A DNA stretch of 64,000 nt. Origin: Candidatus Binatus soli (GTDB taxonomy: Bacteria; Desulfobacterota; Binatia; Binatales; Binataceae). The DNA lies in the NCBI GenBank assembly GCA_002479255.1, contig DLMJ01000019.1, positions 1-64,000 on the forward strand, read 5' to 3'. Shown here one piece after another: positions 51,490 to 60,173 of the stretch. The position numbers and the translations under genes are program-made. Position 1 is the first letter of the stretch. Every line of letters starts with the position of its first letter. The notes under the pieces are model-generated. The model was not told the DNA's origin, ran no database searches, and worked only from the letters and a program-made list of their open reading frames with translations.

Positions 51490-52752
51490 ATGCGAACAAA
51501 GTCTCTCCGGATCGTTCTTGTGTCGCTCAGTCTATTGAGCGTTCCCGCCCACGCGAGAGCCGAGGTCATGTCGCTTCAGCAGGTTGTAGCCGAGGTTCAA
51601 ACTCAAAATCCGCAGGTTCGCGGGGCGCTTCATCGATGGGAATCGGCAACTCACCACATAATTCAAAACTACACGCCGGCGGATCCGCAGTTCACGTTTC
51701 TGGATTCAGACAGCCCTGATCATTGGCTCGGCGGCGGCACCGATCTTCACAATGTCACGGTCACTCAGTCCTTGCAGTTCCCGGGAAAGGGTCTGCTGCA
51801 GGGCCAAGAGGCAAAACGGACTGCCGAGATCGCGCGGCTTACCTACTTTGCCGCTGTTCGCGACATCAAGGCACAGGCGGAAACCGGCTATTACCAGCTC
51901 CAGCTCGATAACGCCCTGATCGATCTCTTCACCGAAAACGTCGCGAACCTTGAGCGGGTTCAGAAGGTCACCCAAATCGCGTATGCGGCGAGCATGGTAA
52001 CCCAGGGCGACTACATCAACGGCCAGTTCGCACTCGAAGCAGACCGGGAAACGCTGCGTCAGGGGCGAGTTACGGTTGCAAACGATAAGACTGCCCTGAA
52101 TGTCTTACTTGCCCGGCGCCCGGACGAGCCATTGGAAGTCGATCGTGCCTTCGACCTTGCGCCCTTCGAAACCAGTCTCGATGAGATCGTCGCGCGCGCG
52201 ATTGCCGCGCGTCAGGAGATTCTCCAAGCCGCCCTCGCCCAGCAAAACCAGAGTACCGCGCTGACACTGGCGCGTCTCGAATACGCGCCCGACTATTCGC
52301 TGGGTTTCACCTTCGATCATTACCTGATTGCCAGCTGGGCGCCGACGCTGAGTCACACCGAAGACTACAGCTTCACCGTAGGCTTCAACGTGCCGATTTT
52401 CTTCTGGGCCAAGAACGAAGACATCGCGAAAGCCCATCAGGATCTGGAGGCCGCCAAAGAAGACCTCTCGTCGATCCGCATCCAGACCGCGGGGCAAGTC
52501 ACCACGCTCTATCGCCAGATACTTCGTTCGCGCGAAACCGCGCTCCTGTATAGAGATACGCTTATCCCACTCGCACGTCAGGCATTCGAGGTCATGATGG
52601 TCGCGTACCAGAACGAGAAGGTTGATTTTACCACGCTCATATCGGCGTTCCGTCAGGAAAGCGATTCAAGGGCGACGTATCTGCAGGCGGTGAATCAGCT
52701 ATTGGCGGGGAAAGTGGCCATCGAGCAGGCGGCGGGAGGAAATCTCCAATGA
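51490..52752 (+). CDS. Outer-membrane efflux protein, TolC/CusC family
   Basis: A 420-residue TolC-family protein with a signal peptide cleaved after about residue 24 (AHARA). Two OEP repeats are visible: VVAEVQTQNPQVRGALHRWES early and ARAIAARQEILQAALAQQNQ midway, with long coiled-coil helices. It should form the outer-membrane tunnel for the RND pump encoded next. Overlaps the adaptor gene by 4 bases. Confidence 0.88.
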   Translation: MRTKSLRIVLVSLSLLSVPAHARAEVMSLQQVVAEVQTQNPQVRGALHRWESATHHIIQNYTPADPQFTFLDSDSPDHWLGGGTDLHNVTVTQSLQFPGKGLLQGQEAKRTAEIARLTYFAAVRDIKAQAETGYYQLQLDNALIDLFTENVANLERVQKVTQIAYAASMVTQGDYINGQFALEADRETLRQGRVTVANDKTALNVLLARRPDEPLEVDRAFDLAPFETSLDEIVARAIAARQEILQAALAQQNQSTALTLARLEYAPDYSLGFTFDHYLIASWAPTLSHTEDYSFTVGFNVPIFFWAKNEDIAKAHQDLEAAKEDLSSIRIQTAGQVTTLYRQILRSRETALLYRDTLIPLARQAFEVMMVAYQNEKVDFTTLISAFRQESDSRATYLQAVNQLLAGKVAIEQAAGGNLQ

Positions 52753-53879
52753 CGTTGATCAGGCCTTCCCGGCCGCGGCTACTGGTCACTTGGTTACTCG
52801 CAGTGATTGCGAGCGCGACGATTGGTTGCGGCCGTTCTCCAAGCGTTACTGCAAATGACCAGCCGGGTCTGGAATTGCCGAAATTTATTCACCAGGGACA
52901 AGGTCCCGAGTTGATGGAACTGGCTCAGGCGGATTTGCCGGGCATGACTATGACGACCATCCAATCGGTCGATCTACCCGGGACTCTGGAAACGTCGGGG
53001 CAGGTTACCTTCGACGATCGTCGAGTGGCCTCCATTATTTCGCGGGTGGCAGGCCGTATCGAGGAAGTGCGGGTCTCGCAGTGGGATTATGTTCAACGCG
53101 GCCAGGCGATCGCCACGCTCTACAGCCCGGACATCATGACTGCTGAGGCGGAGTATCTTCAAGCCAAGGACTCTGTTTCCAAGCTGGCGGGCATCAATAA
53201 TGGCGAGTTCGGACGCGCGATGCTGGAAGCATCGAGACGAAAGCTAGACCTACTGGGGATCGAGCCTGAGCAGATAGCGAAGATCACGGTACCGGCTCCA
53301 ACCTTCGTGATGCACGCACCGATAAGCGGAAATATAGTTCAGAATCAGACCCTGCGCGGTTCGGCGGTTAATCCCGGCGACGTATTGTATTCACTCGGCA
53401 CACTCGAAGACGTCTGGATTACCGCAGACATCTACGAAGATGAGCTTGCTCGCGTGAAACCCGGGCAGGAGCTCTCAGCGGTCACCACCGCATACCCCGA
53501 CGAGACTTTCCATGGAACGATTGCACGGATCAGTCCCAACGTCGATCCGACCACGCATACTGCCCAGATTCGCTGCGAAGTAAAGAATCCCGGTTTTAAG
53601 TTGAAGCCGCAAATGCTCGCGCGCGTCACGATCGCGGTGCGGCCCGGGCAAGCGCTGCTAGTGCCGCTGGACGCACTCGTGTTTGAAACCGACAAGTACT
53701 TCGCATACGTCGATGCCGGTAACCACATGCTCGAACGGCGCACGGTCGTGATCGGTGCGTGGGATCAGGAAGGCTATGCACGCGTGATCTCAGGACTAAG
53801 AGCGGGCGATCGCGTCGTCACGGGTGAGACAATCCAGGTCAACGCCCTCTGGCATCAAGCACGCGGAGAGAGCTCATAG
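52749..53879 (+). CDS. RND periplasmic adaptor (CusB/CzcB-like lipoprotein)
   Basis: A 376-residue HlyD-family protein. A lipobox TIGC (Cys27) indicates a lipoprotein. The barrel-sandwich halves (VAGRIEEVRVSQWDYVQRGQ and IVQNQTLRGSAVNPGDVLY) flank a helical hairpin, followed by beta-barrel and membrane-proximal domains. Similar to CusB/CzcB heavy-metal adaptors; the LPGMTMT stretch upstream of the barrel recalls Met-rich metal sites. Overlaps the upstream gene by 4 bases. Confidence 0.88.
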   Translation: MTLIRPSRPRLLVTWLLAVIASATIGCGRSPSVTANDQPGLELPKFIHQGQGPELMELAQADLPGMTMTTIQSVDLPGTLETSGQVTFDDRRVASIISRVAGRIEEVRVSQWDYVQRGQAIATLYSPDIMTAEAEYLQAKDSVSKLAGINNGEFGRAMLEASRRKLDLLGIEPEQIAKITVPAPTFVMHAPISGNIVQNQTLRGSAVNPGDVLYSLGTLEDVWITADIYEDELARVKPGQELSAVTTAYPDETFHGTIARISPNVDPTTHTAQIRCEVKNPGFKLKPQMLARVTIAVRPGQALLVPLDALVFETDKYFAYVDAGNHMLERRTVVIGAWDQEGYARVISGLRAGDRVVTGETIQVNALWHQARGESS

Positions 53880-53912
53880 CCGGGCGGTCTATCGCCTTCA
53901 AGGGTTAAAGCG

Positions 53913-56900
53913 ATGATTCAAGCATTGATGGCGCTGGCGCTTCGCGAGCGCGCGGTCGTGATAGGCGCCGCCGTGCTTTTGCTGCTGGCGGGGCTTTATT
54001 CATTCTCACAGCTTGACATCGAAGCTTATCCCGATCCTGTGCAACCCATGACCGAGGTTCTGACGCTGCCCAACGGTCTCAGCGCCGAGGAGGTCGAGAA
54101 ACTCGTCACGGTCCCGACTGAGTATGGGATGAGCGGTATGCTTCATTTGACATCGATGGAATCCATATCGCTATACGGGCTATCCGACGTCCGCCTGTAC
54201 TTCGATTGGGACAGTGATTACGAGTTTGACCGCACTCAGACGATAAACCAGTTGCAGTTCGTTACTCTTCCCCAGGGTATCCAGGCTGGCCTGTCGGCGG
54301 AAAACCCCATCGGTGAGATCTATCGATATACCGTCAGAGCCCCCGATCACGACCTGGTCAAAGAGAAAGAGGTCGAGGACTGGATTTGTCAGAAACAGTT
54401 TAAGACCGTGCCTGGAGTGCTCGACGTCTCGGGCTTTGGCGGTCTCACGAAAGAGTACCACGTCGAAGTTGACCCGCAGAAACTCAATCACTACTCCATA
54501 CCGCTTTCCCAGGTGATCAGTTCGATTCAGAACTCGAACACCAATTCGGGAGGAAGCTATCTCAACGTGGGCGAACAGGCATTCGATGTGCGGGGGCTTG
54601 GGTTGATCCGCGGGGTCGGCGACATCGGCAACGTCGTGCTCACATCGAACAAGTCGACCCCGATCAGGATAAAGAATGTGGCGGACGTGTCGGTGGGGTG
54701 GGCGCCGCGGCTGGGTATCGTTGGAATGAATTACGAGGACGAGGTCGTCGAAGGAATCGTCCTGATGCGCAAGTACGGCAACACCCTTGCGACATTAAAG
54801 GGTGTAGAGGCAAAGACCGAGCAGCTGAATACCACGGGTATGCTGCCCAAAGGCTACAAGATAGTGCCGTATTACGATCGAAGAGGTTTGGTCTATACGA
54901 CGCTTCGGACCGTTCTCGAGAATCTGACGCTCGGTATGGTGCTTGTGTTCCTGGTGCTGATTTTCTTCCTGGGCAATTTTCGGACTGCAATTATCGCGGC
55001 GGTAAACATTCCGCTGGCCATGCTCGGGGCCTTCATCTTGCTCTATCTGTCCGGCACGCCGGCAAACTTGCTTTCCCTGGGCGCGGTAGATTTTGGAATT
55101 ATTATCGATTCGACGATAATCGTCGTCGAAAATATCTATCGACATCTAACTACCGATTCTTCCAAGGGCGAGAATACTTTTCAGTGCATCCTGAACGCTT
55201 CCAAGGAAGTCGGCGGACCGATGTTCTACTCGACGCTGATCTTTTTGATCGCGTTCCTTCCGCTCTTTACGATGCGCGGGGTGGAAGGTGCGATCTTTTC
55301 CCCGATGTCGCACACCTACGGATACGCCTTGACGATCGCGATTCTGCTGGCCGTGATGCTCTCGCCCGTTCTGAGTTCCATCCTTCTTCACAAAGGCATG
55401 AAGGAAACGCACAACTTTGTCTGGGAAGCGTTTCACAACTTCTACCACAACCTATTCGTGCGAATTTTGCGCTGGCCGCGGCTGACGCTGGTGATCATCT
55501 GCGTAGTCATGGCCGCCGGCTTGTCGCTTTTCCCGCGTTTGGGAGGTGAGTTTCTACCCAAACTGGAAGAAGGCAATATCTGGGCGCACGCCATAATGCC
55601 GACGACGATCAATCTGCCGCAAGGCGCAAAGCTGGTAAGTCAGATGCGCGCGATATTTTTGTCGTTTCCAGAGGTATCGAGTGCTGTATCTCAGCTTGGC
55701 AGGCCTGACGATGGCACTGAGACCACGAGTTTTTTCAACGTCGAGTTCGCTGTCGACCTGAAGCCCGAGGGGACGTGGCCGGAAGGCATGACCAAAGAGC
55801 GTCTAGTTTCGGAGATCGACGACAAGTTGCGCAGGCGATTCCGGGGCGTCAGCTTCTCGTATTCACAAAATATCGAAGACAACATTGACGAGGCGCTTTC
55901 GGGCGTAAAAGCGGGCGAGAACGCGGTGAAGGTATTCGGCTATGATCTCGATACCGATCAGTCAATAGCTACCCGGCTTGAAGAGACATTGAAACAGGTC
56001 CCCGGCGTAACCGACGTTTTCATGTACAAGTCGCTCGGGCAGCCGAACATAGTCGTCGAGCCTGACCGTGACGCCGCCGCGCGATACGGACTGAACTCCG
56101 GTGACGTCTCGACAATCGTGCAGGCGGCGATCGGCGGGTTGCCGGCGACCCAGGTACTCGAAGGCGACCGGAGCTTCCCGTTGGTGGTGCGATGGAAGCC
56201 CCAGTATCGGCAGACCATCGAGGCAATGCGCAACATTCGGGTCAACGTTCCTACCGGCGGCTATGTGCCGCTCGGACAAATTGCGCGCGTCGAGGCATCC
56301 GAGGGTGCTTCATTCATTTATCGTGGAGATCTCCAACGCTACGTACCGGTACGTTTTTCGGTAAGAGGCCGTGACCTTCAGGGCGCGGTCGCCGAGGCCA
56401 AGGCGCGCGTCGCTAGCGAAATCCAGATGCCTGAGGGCACGCATCTCGAATGGGTGGGAGAGTATGGAGAGCTGCACGCCGCCAACCAGCGGCTTGCGAT
56501 CGTAGTTCCGCTGGCACTCTTGTTGGTAATGGGCGTCCTCTATGCCGCCACGCTTTCGGTGGTTAATACCCTTATATTGATGGCCCAGATTCCGCTTGCG
56601 TGTCTAGGTGGGGTCTTGGCCTTGGTAGTAACAGGCACACCATTCAGTGTTTCTGCCGCGGTCGGATTCATTTCAATTTTTGCGATTGCGATCATGGACG
56701 GCATTCTGCTGAACTTCTACATCCACCAGCTTTGGGAAGAGGGTTATTCGCTGGTCGATTCGATCGTAAAGGGAGCCGACCGCCGTTTCCGTGCAGTCAT
56801 GATGACAGCGCTGGTCGACGGTCTGGGCTTGCTGCCGGCGGCACTTTCCACTCGAATCGGCGCCCAAACGCAGCGTCCGCTCGCCATCGTCGTGATTGGC

Positions 56901-57038
56901 GGGGCGATTTCGATCGCGTTGCTGACGCGAGTGTTTCAGCCGACGCTGGTATATGTACTGCACAATTATGTTGGTCTGTCGGAAGAGCGCAGAACGACGC
57001 CGCCGGAAATGCCAGACAACTTTCCGACGCGGGACTAG
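53913..57038 (+). CDS. Heavy-metal RND efflux transporter (CusA/CzcA family)
   Basis: A 1041-residue RND pump with twelve membrane helices in two halves. The HME-RND helix-4 signature DFGIIID-S-T-IIVVE is at residues 393-406, keeping the Asp/Asp/Glu relay (D393, D399, E406) though the usual Ala after the second Asp is Ser-Thr. EAYPDPVQPMTEV near the N-terminus is also typical. Exports Cu/Ag or Co/Zn/Cd; the metal cannot be told by eye. Follows its adaptor by 33 bases. Less G+C-biased codons than flanking genes suggest possible acquisition. Confidence 0.9.
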   Translation: MIQALMALALRERAVVIGAAVLLLLAGLYSFSQLDIEAYPDPVQPMTEVLTLPNGLSAEEVEKLVTVPTEYGMSGMLHLTSMESISLYGLSDVRLYFDWDSDYEFDRTQTINQLQFVTLPQGIQAGLSAENPIGEIYRYTVRAPDHDLVKEKEVEDWICQKQFKTVPGVLDVSGFGGLTKEYHVEVDPQKLNHYSIPLSQVISSIQNSNTNSGGSYLNVGEQAFDVRGLGLIRGVGDIGNVVLTSNKSTPIRIKNVADVSVGWAPRLGIVGMNYEDEVVEGIVLMRKYGNTLATLKGVEAKTEQLNTTGMLPKGYKIVPYYDRRGLVYTTLRTVLENLTLGMVLVFLVLIFFLGNFRTAIIAAVNIPLAMLGAFILLYLSGTPANLLSLGAVDFGIIIDSTIIVVENIYRHLTTDSSKGENTFQCILNASKEVGGPMFYSTLIFLIAFLPLFTMRGVEGAIFSPMSHTYGYALTIAILLAVMLSPVLSSILLHKGMKETHNFVWEAFHNFYHNLFVRILRWPRLTLVIICVVMAAGLSLFPRLGGEFLPKLEEGNIWAHAIMPTTINLPQGAKLVSQMRAIFLSFPEVSSAVSQLGRPDDGTETTSFFNVEFAVDLKPEGTWPEGMTKERLVSEIDDKLRRRFRGVSFSYSQNIEDNIDEALSGVKAGENAVKVFGYDLDTDQSIATRLEETLKQVPGVTDVFMYKSLGQPNIVVEPDRDAAARYGLNSGDVSTIVQAAIGGLPATQVLEGDRSFPLVVRWKPQYRQTIEAMRNIRVNVPTGGYVPLGQIARVEASEGASFIYRGDLQRYVPVRFSVRGRDLQGAVAEAKARVASEIQMPEGTHLEWVGEYGELHAANQRLAIVVPLALLLVMGVLYAATLSVVNTLILMAQIPLACLGGVLALVVTGTPFSVSAAVGFISIFAIAIMDGILLNFYIHQLWEEGYSLVDSIVKGADRRFRAVMMTALVDGLGLLPAALSTRIGAQTQRPLAIVVIGGAISIALLTRVFQPTLVYVLHNYVGLSEERRTTPPEMPDNFPTRD

Positions 57039-57171
57039 TCCGGCGGGCCCGGAGCGGGGCAGATTTTAACGAGCCGACTTGTGCAATCCCGGCGCCAACG
57101 AACTTCGCGCCTCCGCCAAGCCTCGCCGCGCACCGCGAACCGTGGTAAACGGCGGGAGGAGGATCGGAGCG

Positions 57172-58014
57172 ATGGAATTCGAGATGCTCGCGAGCGGCTA
57201 TGGCCTGCTCGAAGCGCCGCGTGTCGATGATCTCGGCCGTCTCTACTTCAGTGACATTCCCAACGGCGGCGTTTACCGGCGCAATCCCGGCGGCAACGTC
57301 GAAACGCTGATCCCCAAGCGCAAGGGCGTCGGCGGGATGATCTTCAACGCCAGCGGCGGGCTCGTGCTCACCGGCCGCGGCCTGATTCATTGGGATGAGA
57401 AAACCGGCAAGAGCCGCGATCTGTTCGTCGCCTGGGCAGGCAAGCCCGTCAGCATGAACGATCTCACCACCGACGATCACGGCAGCATTTACACCGGAAC
57501 CGTCAACTTCGATCCGTTGAGCAACGACCAGCCGATTCCGGGCAGCCTGTTCCGCATCGATCCTCCCGGCCGCGCAGTGAAGTTGTGGGACGGCATCGAG
57601 GTCAGCAACGGTCTCGGCCTCAGCCCCGACAGAAAACACCTGTATCATTCGGATTCCCCCACCGGCGCGGTGTGGGTTTACGACGTCACTCACGAGCGCG
57701 GCGTCAAGGACCGGCGCATCTTTGTCAAGATGCCCGCGGGATGGCCCGACGGGCTGGCGGTCGATGCGCAAGGGGGAGTGTGGGTTGCGGCTTTCCGCGC
57801 CGGCGAGGTCGTCCATTTCTCGAAAGACGGCGCCGTAGCCAGGCGAATCAAGTTGCCGGCCACGATGGTGACCAGCCTGGTCTTCGGAGGCCGCGACATG
57901 CGGGATCTCTACGTCGTGACGGCGGACAACACCGATGATCCAAATCGCAAGGGAACGATTTTCCGCGCGCGCGCCGACGTGCCCGGCCTGCCGGTGCCGA
58001 AAGCGAACTTTTAG
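57172..58014 (+). CDS. SMP-30/gluconolactonase-family protein
   Basis: A 280-residue six-bladed beta-propeller. Glu in LLEAPRVD, Asn in SMNDLTTD, Asn in SNGLGLSPD and Asp in the WPDGLAVDAQGG block correspond to the metal-binding residues of SMP-30 lactonases. Probably hydrolyses a lactone or ester in the cytoplasm. ATG 57172 follows a strong GGAGGAGGA; an upstream start would extend through non-conserved residues. Its stop lies 3 bases from that of the convergent EamA gene. Confidence 0.82.
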   Translation: MEFEMLASGYGLLEAPRVDDLGRLYFSDIPNGGVYRRNPGGNVETLIPKRKGVGGMIFNASGGLVLTGRGLIHWDEKTGKSRDLFVAWAGKPVSMNDLTTDDHGSIYTGTVNFDPLSNDQPIPGSLFRIDPPGRAVKLWDGIEVSNGLGLSPDRKHLYHSDSPTGAVWVYDVTHERGVKDRRIFVKMPAGWPDGLAVDAQGGVWVAAFRAGEVVHFSKDGAVARRIKLPATMVTSLVFGGRDMRDLYVVTADNTDDPNRKGTIFRARADVPGLPVPKANF

Positions 58015-58017
58015 TTT

Positions 58018-58908
58018 TTAACTCTCGACAGCAGCCCGGGCCGCGATAGGATCCTCCGGCGGTTGCTCGCGCGACCCAGCCAGCAGTGCGCCGGCCGCGA
58101 TCGTCAATACGAATGCGCCAACCCGCATCGCGGCGGCCATCGAACCCGCCGGCAATCGTTCGCCGAACGCGATCATCCCGCCGGCGATCGGTACGATGTT
58201 CGACAGCGCCCCCGACAGCGGCATCGCGATTATCCCGCGCGCCGAATGAAACGAGTTCTGCAGCAGGACAATCCCTGCGATGTTGGCGACGATCAGGCCG
58301 TACACGTAAGGATTCGATACGATTCGAAGCGCGAGCGAAGCGGCGCCGCCGGCGATGAACTCTTCCGTCATCGCCTTGGTGAACAATCCCCCCAGGCCGA
58401 ACGCGACGCCGGATAGAATCGCCGCCGCCGCGCCGCTGGCGTTCAGCCGTGCGACGGCCATCGGCGCGAGCCCTGCAACCGCCAACAGCGCGGAGAACAT
58501 CAGCAGCGTTCCGGGTTCGAACTCACCTTCGGTTTCGCCGGCCTGAAGCGACAGCGTAAGCATCAGCATCCCGAACACGATCGCGCCGATGCCGGCCCAT
58601 TCGCGTCCATTCGCGCGCTCGCCAAGAATCACCACCGACGCGATTACGAACAGCGCGATTCCGCCCTGCATCATCACCGCCACCATCGATACCGGCGCCC
58701 TCGACACCGCAATCACGTAGAGCGCCCAGCCCACGGTCTGCACGCCGAGTCCGCCGATCCACATGGGATCGCGAAGCCAGGCGACGATCGCGCCGATCAC
58801 ATGCGCGCCGGCCGCCATTGGCAGATGCGCCGAGCGGCTCTTCATCATCAGCAGGCCGAGCGCCATCAGCACGCTGGCAACGATCGCGATGGACAGGTAG
58901 AGGATCAC
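58018..58908 (-). CDS. EamA-family (drug/metabolite) transporter
   Basis: A roughly 296-residue membrane protein with about ten hydrophobic helices in two EamA repeats (e.g. VILYLSIAIVASVLMALGLL at the start, then LIVANIAGIVLLQNSFHSA in the second half). DMT-superfamily members move small metabolites or, in the ArnE/ArnF type, lipid-linked sugars. GTG 58908 is chosen because it lies 5 bases after the hpnI stop and begins exactly at the first helix. That tight coupling suggests it handles the hopanoid product, which is inference. Confidence 0.78.
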   Translation of the reverse strand: MILYLSIAIVASVLMALGLLMMKSRSAHLPMAAGAHVIGAIVAWLRDPMWIGGLGVQTVGWALYVIAVSRAPVSMVAVMMQGGIALFVIASVVILGERANGREWAGIGAIVFGMLMLTLSLQAGETEGEFEPGTLLMFSALLAVAGLAPMAVARLNASGAAAAILSGVAFGLGGLFTKAMTEEFIAGGAASLALRIVSNPYVYGLIVANIAGIVLLQNSFHSARGIIAMPLSGALSNIVPIAGGMIAFGERLPAGSMAAAMRVGAFVLTIAAGALLAGSREQPPEDPIAARAAVES

Positions 58909-58913
58909 CGCGT

Positions 58914-60071
58914 TCAGCTCTTGACTTCGCGCATCGCGCCGCCTCGGATCACCTTGAACCGGCGTCCGGCCCACATCACTTTGTTGCTGAGCAGGCTGGC
59001 AAACCAGACCCCGGTCATTATCAGGTCCTTGATCGGAACCATCCAGAGATCGGCCAGCATCTCGGGCATCTTGAGCACGCGGCCGACGATTGCCGCCGAC
59101 ATCGTGAGCCGCGCCGCAACTACCAGCACCAATGCCGCAAAAGCCGCGGCGCTGCCGCGTGAGGTCGCCAGCAGCATCAGCGCCCAGAACGGGCCGTGGA
59201 TCAGGATTGTCGCGATGCTTACCGGGCGCACGAAGCGGTAGGTGCGCGCCCAGCGGAGTTGATGACGCCAGAATTCAGCGAAGCTCTGTTCCTCGCACGT
59301 CAACGTGACCAGCGAATCGGACAGTTTGATCTCATAGCCCTGCATGTTGGTGAAGTTGCCCAGGTAGAAGTCGTCGGCGAGCATGTCCTTGACCGCGCGG
59401 AATCCGCCGGCGGCCTCCAGCACCCGGCGTTTGATGGCGATCGTCGCGCCGAGTGCATAATGCATCGGCTCGATCATTTCGGCGATCAGAATCTGCGGTA
59501 GAAAATCGGTGTTGACGTAGAGCGCCTCCAGCCGCGACGCGAACGAGCCGCCCGGGCGCGCCCGATACGCGCAGGTCACGATGCCGATTTTCTCGTCGGA
59601 GATCAGTTCGCCGACAATCCGCTTGAGGTAGTCGCGCTCGACGGATACATCGGCGTCGCTCAGTACGAACACCTCGGCCTTCTCGGCCCGATCCGCCATC
59701 TTGATCAGCTTCGCGACCTTGTGATTGCTGCAGTCGGGCTCTTCGCCAACGACCAGCGTGATGCTCGCGTACTGGTAGCGTTGGCGGATTGCGACCGGAA
59801 TTTCGGCGGCCGCATCCTCGTAGTTCTCGACGGCAAAATAAAAGTCGGCCCGCGGGTACGCGATTTCCAGAAAGCTGATCAGGTTGGCCGCCAGCGAATT
59901 GCTGGTCCCATGCAGCGGCTTCAGCACTGCCACGCGCGGTGGAATCTTGGGCAGCGGGGGCAGGGGAGAAGTCATGCGCCGCGCAAACCTGATCGCAGCG
60001 ATTGTCGCGGCGGCGTAATAGAGCACCGACACGCACACGCCCGCAGCCGGTAAAGCCATCCAGATTGTCAT
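58914..60071 (-). CDS. hpnI: Hopanoid glycosyltransferase HpnI (ceramide glucosyltransferase-like)
   Basis: A 385-residue GT21-type enzyme. N-terminal membrane segment (5-28), VAVLKPLHG (48-56), DAD (139-141), LADD (231-234) and HQLRW (270-274, close to the family's (Q/R)xxRW), with further membrane helices after 285. In bacteria that make composite hopanoids, HpnI adds N-acetylglucosamine to bacteriohopanetetrol. Its place after an HpnJ-like gene supports this over ceramide glycosylation. 102 bases after hpnJ. Confidence 0.85.
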   Translation of the reverse strand: MTIWMALPAAGVCVSVLYYAAATIAAIRFARRMTSPLPPLPKIPPRVAVLKPLHGTSNSLAANLISFLEIAYPRADFYFAVENYEDAAAEIPVAIRQRYQYASITLVVGEEPDCSNHKVAKLIKMADRAEKAEVFVLSDADVSVERDYLKRIVGELISDEKIGIVTCAYRARPGGSFASRLEALYVNTDFLPQILIAEMIEPMHYALGATIAIKRRVLEAAGGFRAVKDMLADDFYLGNFTNMQGYEIKLSDSLVTLTCEEQSFAEFWRHQLRWARTYRFVRPVSIATILIHGPFWALMLLATSRGSAAAFAALVLVVAARLTMSAAIVGRVLKMPEMLADLWMVPIKDLIMTGVWFASLLSNKVMWAGRRFKVIRGGAMREVKS

Positions 60072-60173
60072 CGAATGATTCGCGCGCCAACCTGACCCGG
60101 CGCGGCAGATGGCGCCACAGACATTCTTGCTGCGGACCTCGCGCCTGTCCTTACTCGCGCCTGGAATTCGCCG

